Assembly: GCA_949987565.1 (NCBI GenBank)
Contig: OX465113.1
Span: 4,922,547 to 4,986,546 of the forward strand
Direction: 5' to 3'
DNA: 64,000 nt
From: Luidia sarsii
Taxonomy: Eukaryota; Echinodermata; Asteroidea; Paxillosida; Luidiidae
Within the stretch, counting starts at the first letter, position 1. Each line of letters opens with the position of its first letter. The position numbers and the translations under genes were made by a program. Positions 46,001 to 64,000 of this stretch are shown in pieces. A model generated the notes under the pieces. That model saw only the letters and a program-made list of their open reading frames with translations, did not search any database and had not been told where the DNA came from.

Positions 46001-49000
46001 CTACTGAATAGGACTGAGTCCCAGTCTCTTCATCTTGTCTCTGTGTGTCTGGGATGCTTTGGCAAACCCACTCTTTGCGATCAGGAGAGGCACAGGTTTG
46101 GCACTCAGAAACAGTTTGTTCTTCACTTCCGACAGACGGAAGGTCTCGGTGAACCCTTCTCCCGCCTCCATCTCCGGCAACATGAAGGGGCCACGCCCGC
46201 TGATGGACAGGGCGAGCGTTGCCATGGCAAAGCCTGTCATGAAGGCATCGTAGCCGGCCCGGTGACCTCTGGTCTGCTTGGCCAACTTCTCGGGGTTTTC
46301 AGCTGCTGGCTGGATTCCTGTACGGTCCATTCCACCGGCGTGCTGCCGGTTGCTCACCTCAAGACCCGATTCAACCGTCCCTGGCTTGCCACTGTGGCTT
46401 GATCCCCCATCTGTCCCCTCCTCTTTAGCTGCATCCCCTCCTGTCCCCTCTGCGTTTCTGTGGTGATTTTCATCGTTCCCATCGTTGTCCCTCTTGTCCG
46501 ACGAAGCATCCTCTGGTTTGTCCTGTGACTGCTTACGGTGTTTGCGCTTTCGCTTTCTCCGCCGTCTCTCCTCCCGTTCCTCATCCGCGTCTTGGATGGC
46601 GTCGGGGTCATGCGACAGCGGGCATCGGACGCCATTTTTACAGAAGCCATGCCCCTAGACAAACAAAAATGTCACTTTTAAATAGATCTCAAAAATTAAT
46701 TGAGCCTAATGCTCAGTTCCTAGCAGTACCAATGTCACAGGTAGAATACAGTCTTTATTCTGGTAATTAGAGTCAGTCGTCAACATTTTTGCAGTTGCCA
46801 ACATTGTTTGGTAGTGTTTATGTTTGGTTTAGATGAATAAATTGTGTGTTCTTTTCTTTTGCTGTCGGGTTCTGTGCTGAAGGACAGTGCTTCACAATAG
46901 CTCTGTAATCGGAGAGAATTATTTCATTCACGTAATATTCTATAAAATGAATCAAATATTCAAAAGTTCAAACCCTATGTTAATGTTTTAAATGATGAAT
47001 TATCTTGGGATGTCCAAATCTGCCTTGTTACATCCTCATCACCCCAATCACAATTTATCTTTGGACCTCAGCCAATACAAAGTGGCAGCTCCAGAGTCAT
47101 TCACGACTTTCCTCTCCAGAGGGAATTGAGAATAAAAGTGTTTTTGATTGAGATTGTTCAGAAGCTTGTTCATATTTTTCAAATGAACTTACGGCGTATT
47201 TCTCGCACAGTTTGACAGTCGGCACTTCATCACTGGAGGGCCCCTCACATTGCTCATTGAAAGCTGGCGGCAATGCGCACTGGTGGTAGCCGATGAAGGG
47301 AAGGTTCTTGTCGTACTGGCAAAACTCCATGGCAATGTGTGGTCTGCCACCAGTAGCTAGCCGTGCATTTCCCCTTTGGCTAAGCACAAAGAACACACTT
47401 CGAATAATCATTTCATTTTGATACAGGCATGCTCTCATATGGCTGGCGTTTCATCCTTCCTACTCATCACAGCCATCAAAACAATTTTGTTTCTGTTAAA
47501 AACACAAATGAAAGGAACATTTTAAGGGATTTTTTCACCAATTAATCAAAGAGCAAACAAACAAAATGCCTGCCCATAACAAAATGGCCAGGATTTGAAC
47601 TCTTGTCTCTTGTCTGACGTTTCAATCCTAGCAGAACTATTCTCAAAGTCCTCCCTCTATGAAAGGTCTTGCTTCGATTGAACAATTGGGATCTGACTTC
47701 TTATGATTAGTGCATTTCAGGGTATTTTGTCAACGAGCAGTTTGCAAATGGTTGAATGCTAATGAGCAGTGCCCCCGCCCCGGCAAAGACTAGTTGACTA
47801 TTTGGGATGGCCACCATCTATAGACTGGATGGCTCAGATGGTATGCAAGATGGAGCGTTGGTATGCAAAACCAGAGATCTCGGTCCAGTCAAAATTTTCT
47901 TTGCAATTTTTCAAATCCTTTTTAGTCGACCTGGGTTTGAATTTCTTGTTACTTCTCAAAATTTAGTGGGCCTGACATTTCGATCCTAGCAGGACCTTTG
48001 AGAAAGGTCCTGCTAGGATCGAAACGTCAGGCCCACTCAATTTAGGACCTTTGAGAAAGGTCCTGCTAGGATCGAAACGTCAGGCCCACTAAATTTTGAG
48101 ATTTGCATTTTGGTAATTTTAGTCAGTAAGCAGTTTGCAACATTTTTGTATATCACTTCTTGTTACTTGTTAGTCTTGTTAAGAACCGTGGATGGAAAAT
48201 TATCAAGGCGGATAAGGAGGAATCTCTGGGGGGGGGGGGGCTGTTCTTGGAAAGACACTGCCATCTTTTCCTCACCTCTTCCGGAAGACATACTCCAAGT
48301 ATGAGGCTGGCATCCGGGCCTCAAACTCGGCCAGGTACTTAGTGTCAAAGATCCCTCCGGGAAACATCTCGTAGAGGTCGGTGATGAAGTGGGAGGAGGA
48401 GGCTGGGAGCTCCGAGTACAGGTTGTGGTAAAGGAAGACCAGATCAACCAAGGCATTGTGGAAGACTATCGGCTTGCCACTTCTGATCAGTTCACTGAAG
48501 AGGGCTCTGAGCGTCTGCGATTCTTCTCCCTTTTCTTCATCCTGTAAAAACCAGTGGACATCACGGCTTTGTTCAGTCCTGTCCTGTGCTCTTGTGCCAT
48601 ACTGAATTGGCATATTGGATCTTGAAAAGATCTGCCTGCCATTCAAATCCTAGCATGACCTTTGGCAAATGCAGTATCAATGGCATATTGAAATTAGCTT
48701 AAGGCTTTTAAGAGCACACAAAGAAGAATAATCAAAACTAGGATCAAAACTAGGATCAAAACTAGGATCCTGTGCAGCATCCCTTGTTCCCGCCTTTACA
48801 TTTCCCGCCTTCACCCTCCATTGAGCTAATCCCCTCACCAGGATCCCTCTCCACACTACATAAGCCCCACTCCCAGTTGGAATCCAGCAGAGACGAGCAG
48901 AGTATACTGTTCGAAACGTCGAGTTCCTCCGGTTCTTTTCAGAACCACACTTACTCACAAAAGAGAATTTACATGGTGTCTGCGCAAACCTATTTATCCT

Positions 49001-50465
49001 GATATTCTCACCATGCAAACCTTCAAATCTCATTTAATATCAGGAATGCTTTCGTTCATGCATGTGGATCAGAAATCACAGTGGGAAATCCATCTTTAAC
49101 CAGGTGAGGGTGTCATCATCCAGGTCAATCAGACCAGGGTTTCCTCTTGGGGACTTGTAGACCTCACAATCATTAACAATAGGGTTGATTGTTTGTGGCT
49201 CTCACAGTTAGGTGAGGATGTGCAGCACCTATACTGTCAAGGTAATGTTTTGTACGACCAACACCATTTCTGAGTCTGTTGAGGTTGACCCAGGCTTGCT
49301 TTCCTGTCAAGGTCAGAATACAAGTACTATAAGAATAAGTGAATGACTTCCTGGGTTATTTTCAATGTACCTTATCCAAGCCCCTGTGGTAGGGCACTCC
49401 TAATGCGTACTGCTTGTTGAAGTCAAAGCCGTGATCAACGAGGAACTTGAGGGACCCCGGCTCCACGGTATAATCCTCCGAGCAGAGACTGGTGATGTTG
49501 AAGGTCTGCACCAGGAACCCCAGCTCTTGACCACTCTCCCCGGCTCCTGCTGCCGCAGCAGACTGGCTCCTTGGCAGGGCACCCCTTGCCTTGAAGCAGG
49601 AGAGGCCCAGGGACAAGACCGACCTCGTCTTTGCCACACTGGCCAAGGCCAGATAGCGGTCTTCCATGGATCTGGTTGGGCAAACGTTTGGAGTGTCACA
49701 CCCACACAAACAGTCGACTAACAACAATTAAAGCCTCCAAAATTATCCATCTGCGTTGTTGATGAAAATAAATGTCACATGAAAAAGAAGATCTATGTAT
49801 TTCTGAGAGATACTGTGATCAGGCAGGCAGTTCTCCCAGGGAAAGGCCCAACCAATGAACCATTGCACTTCTGTTGGGCTGATAGTGATACCTTGCGATT
49901 ACCCCATTTTTATTTTTAATTCCCTCCTCCCACTCCCAGTCCCATGGGATTACATTGCTGTTACAAATAATGAACTAATCATACACAACCCTAAACCCAA
50001 TTAGCTGGTAACACATTATAAATGCCATATAGCTGAATTTGAAATTTATGGCCAAATCCAAGACAAGAGGTAACATCGCATTACACTCTGTTTAAATATT
50101 AATTAATTTAATAATATTATTACTAAGAATATTAATTAATTGCCTAATAAAAGTTCAATGAATTGTCATGAGCATACTCAAGGCTCATTTGCGCAGCTTA
50201 AAAATCGTTAGACTGTCAATTGGCTACCCAATTTTGCAAAGAAAAAAAGCAAATTTACAAAATATTTGCACAAGGTTTGAAGGAATATTGCGCTACAGCG
50301 TATACCGTACCTTGACAAGAGATTCTTTCTGTTTCCCAAACCACTCAACTCGGCATCCAGAGAGACGTAACTACTCGTTCTGATGGCCAAGATCAGACTG
50401 GGCCAGAGGGATATGAAGTTGTCCTTGTGAACATCCACAACGGGAACGCTCGAAAAGAAGGCCAT
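46001..50465 (-). CDS. TOE1: Target of EGR1 protein 1, DEDD 3'-exonuclease (complete, 5 exons)
   Basis: Exons in transcript order: 50465-50311, 49671-49371, 48541-48276, 47379-47193, 46654-46001. They join to 520 aa (human 510). It is a CAF1-type DEDD nuclease: D37 and E39 in [11 protein letters not shown]185 in NALVDLVF, D218 in FDTKY. A CCCH zinc finger is split by the last intron: C299-x8-C308-x5-C314-x3-H318. Lysine/arginine-rich nuclear signals follow ([13 protein letters not shown]). The C-terminal block [14 protein letters not shown] with [16 protein letters not shown] matches human TOE1. It trims 3' tails of snRNAs and other small RNAs in Cajal bodies and nucleoplasm. The start is set by [12 protein letters not shown], matching the human PVVDV region; the longer human N-terminus is absent. 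Head-to-head with MUTYH, starts 297 bp apart. Confidence 0.95.
47600..47690. repeat. Degenerate family-2 pair
   Basis: TCTGACGTTTCAATCCTAGC followed by CTTGCTTCGATTGAACAATT. Eroded facing copies in a TOE1 intron. Confidence 0.45.
47765..47965 (+). mobile_element. tRNA-derived SINE, near full length
   Basis: CCCCGGCAAAGACTAGTTGA..GGCCACCATCTATAGACTGG, box A TGGCTCAGATGG (47830-47841), box B region GAGATCTCGGTCCAGTC, then the TTCTTTGCAATTTTTCAAAT tail. About 200 bp, inside a TOE1 intron in antisense orientation. Confidence 0.7.
47966..48155. repeat. Family-2 hammerhead-like repeats, three copies, best-conserved set
   Basis: A minus copy ending at 48002, a plus copy (47998-48040) and a second plus copy (48049-48155) in a row. 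The last one shows the consensus: TTGAGAAAGGTCCTGCTAGG, ATCGAAACGTCAGGCCCACT, AATTTTGAGATTTGCATTTT, then TAGTCAGTAAGCAGTTTGCA and ACATTTTTGTATATCAC. Confidence 0.75.
48780..49030 (+). repeat. Family-1 repeat
   Basis: GGAATCCAGCAGAGACGAGC, GTTCGAAACGTCGAGTTCCT, the GGTTCTTTTCAGAACC hairpin and a GGTGTCTGCGCAAACC end. The CUGANGA box is lost. A three-copy ACTAGGATCAAA tandem precedes it (48738-48770). Lies in a TOE1 intron. Confidence 0.6.
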
Positions 50466-50762
50466 GTCTGAAGAAACTGAAGAAACTAACCGTCCACTTT
50501 GCGGACGATGTCATCAGCTTACGACGAAAAGGACTTCATGGAGCGCGCCATCTTGGGTCAAAGTTCAGAGTGCAGTCTGCGCAGAGCCGCAGAGCTGCTG
50601 GAATAGCGTTGGGTGGGTGGGCACAGGTTGGGTCACTGCGCACCTTGTTTACCCACGACGCGGGAAACCGAGTTGCATGTGCGTTGCATAACTTGCAAAA
50701 ACTGGACAAGTCACCTCACACAGGCATGGCGAATTGACCGAATAATATTAATCCCTCAACCG
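50466..50762. promoter_or_regulatory. Shared TOE1/MUTYH promoter
   Basis: 297 bp between divergent start codons. It has a YY1-like CCAAGATGGCGC on the minus strand (50545-50556), directly joined to a DR1 GGGTCAAAGTTCA on the plus strand (50555-50567), a strong HNF4-type sequence. CpG-containing, no TATA. The same head-to-head pair exists in human. Confidence 0.6.
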
Positions 50763-62961
<12,199 letters not shown>

Positions 62962-63384
62962 ACTCGATGGGCCCCAAACCATCTGCCCTACCCTGCGAGG
63001 TTCGCCTGTATTGGTCCCCCCCCCACCACACACAATTATACAAAATGTCTTCTACACTGATCGTGATGTAATCCTCAGCAGTACTGTTTTATTTTTGTAT
63101 TCATAATGTAGTACTAAGTTTACTCTGACTGATTCAATTGTGACTCCGTCACGTCCGTTGGTAATAAAAAAGCAGTAACACTAACAAAAATTGATGGAGC
63201 GTCTCCCGATTTCTAATTAACATTAATTATGATAACATTAATGATGATTAATTGACTTTTTTTAATTGACTTGTTACGCTCGTGCACACCTATATTGTTC
63301 ATTGTTCACGATGTGGTTGCCAAGTTCGGGTTATGATGGACAATAATGCATAATGTAATCAAGATTTTAAGTAAAACTAACTGC

Positions 63385-63540
63385 TTGCTGACTAAAATGA
63401 CCTGCAATACATCAATCTCAAAAGTTAGAGGGCCTGACGTTTCGATCCTAGCAAGACCTTTCCCAATGGCAAAGCCTTTGGCTTTCAGAAAGGTCCTGCA
63501 ATAAGATCAAAATGTCAGGTCCTCCAACTTTTGATATTCA
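63385..63540. repeat. Family-2 hammerhead-like inverted pair
   Basis: A minus copy (tail, GGCCTGACGTTTCGATCCTA) and a plus copy (CAGAAAGGTCCTGCAATAAG..AAATGTCAGG) meet head to head. Confidence 0.65.
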
Positions 63541-63803
63541 AGATTTTAAGTGTCAGATTTGCTGGTCGAAGTGGTAGCGGTAGTTAATGGGAAGAAATGC
63601 ACGTTTTGTGGTAAGCGAAATGTTTTTTCAACATTAGCCTGTGGAAAGAGGGGTGTTTATCATGTCCACTTTTATGGTTTATTGCTACTGTCGGAATCTG
63701 TATCCAAATGCAAAGTCTAGTGCAATATTGTGATAAGTTTTAAACGGACATGTCCCTGGTCCCCTCCCCATCAGCCCTTCTGTAGTCCCATTTTCCCAGA
63801 CCG

Positions 63804-63957
63804 GGCGTCGATTTCACCAAACTCTTCGTAACTTACGACTAATTGCAAGATGGTGAGCGATGCACAGAAACCGTATACGGTGTGCCACCTTACGATGAGT
63901 TATCCGTCGTAAGTAGAGTTACGATGCACCGTATATGGCTTTGTGAAATCCACTCCC
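63804..63957 (-). mobile_element. MITE with GTGGATTTCACAAAGCC terminus, copy 2
   Basis: GATTTCACCAAACTCTTCGT at the left and GTATATGGCTTTGTGAAATC at the right, i.e. 38433-38580 inverted. Flanked by CCGGG and CCCGG. Confidence 0.65.
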
Positions 63958-64000
63958 GGACTCTTAACACGATGGCGCATGACACTTGCTGAGACCCCTC

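Larger units (their letters stand above)
62962..64000. other. MUTYH 3' UTR and downstream flank
   Basis: AATAAA at 63163-63168 probably ends MUTYH about 200 nt after the stop. Beyond it lie a family-2 inverted pair (63385-63540) and a MITE (63804-63957). No further gene is visible. Confidence 0.55.

Noticed and set aside
50613..50762. Upstream ATG 50613 as the MUTYH start
   Set aside because: In frame, but it would place a cysteine-containing non-basic leader over the shared promoter; Met at 50763 gives a leader like that of human. Not fully excluded.

Overview
This is a 64 kb piece of an animal nuclear genome. It carries seven intron-rich protein-coding genes with GT-AG introns, and every protein I could name resembles its human counterpart closely. 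Density is about one gene per 9 kb, with many short inverted-repeat transposons, a tRNA-derived SINE and long simple-sequence arrays in introns. A marine invertebrate deuterostome (echinoderm or hemichordate type) is my best guess. This is inference; no diagnostic marker gene is present.

Layout: HSDL2 (+, 1099-8989, 8 exons, complete, 418 aa); an HD-domain phosphohydrolase of the COG4339 type (-, 12052-15987, 4 exons, 198 aa); REX1BD (+, 21972-24481, 5' end uncertain); BTF3/NAC-beta (-, 27414-31511, 4 coding exons, 156 aa); NASP histone chaperone (+, 33055-44111, 15 exons, 629 aa); TOE1 deadenylase (-, 46001-50465, 5 exons, 520 aa); MUTYH adenine DNA glycosylase (+, 50763-62961, 13 exons, 576 aa). 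Exon junctions were read by eye; for each gene except REX1BD the exon lengths sum to an exact multiple of three with one continuous frame.

Strands alternate strictly (+ - + - + - +). BTF3/NASP and TOE1/MUTYH are head-to-head pairs sharing short promoters, and HSDL2/HD, REX1BD/BTF3 and NASP/TOE1 are convergent. TOE1-MUTYH head-to-head with NASP nearby is also the human 1p34.1 arrangement, so part of this cluster looks ancestral. Promoters hold recognisable sites: a perfect DR1 (PPAR/RXR/HNF4 type) 13 bp before the HSDL2 start, a palindromic E2F site and a full CRE between BTF3 and NASP, and a second DR1 plus a YY1-like site between TOE1 and MUTYH.

The non-coding part has at least eight inverted-repeat (MITE-like) families, a tRNA-SINE, and five large simple arrays (18-mer in BTF3; GTT, TCATCC-type, TTGC and TTCATTGG arrays in MUTYH). 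Two dispersed repeat families, with roughly 30 copies together, have the architecture of minimal type I hammerhead ribozymes: a CUGANGA box, stem II, then GAAACGUC. These are the most unusual signal in the window. A 17-bp array in NASP intron 7 appears to be an amplified pol III box A from the SINE.
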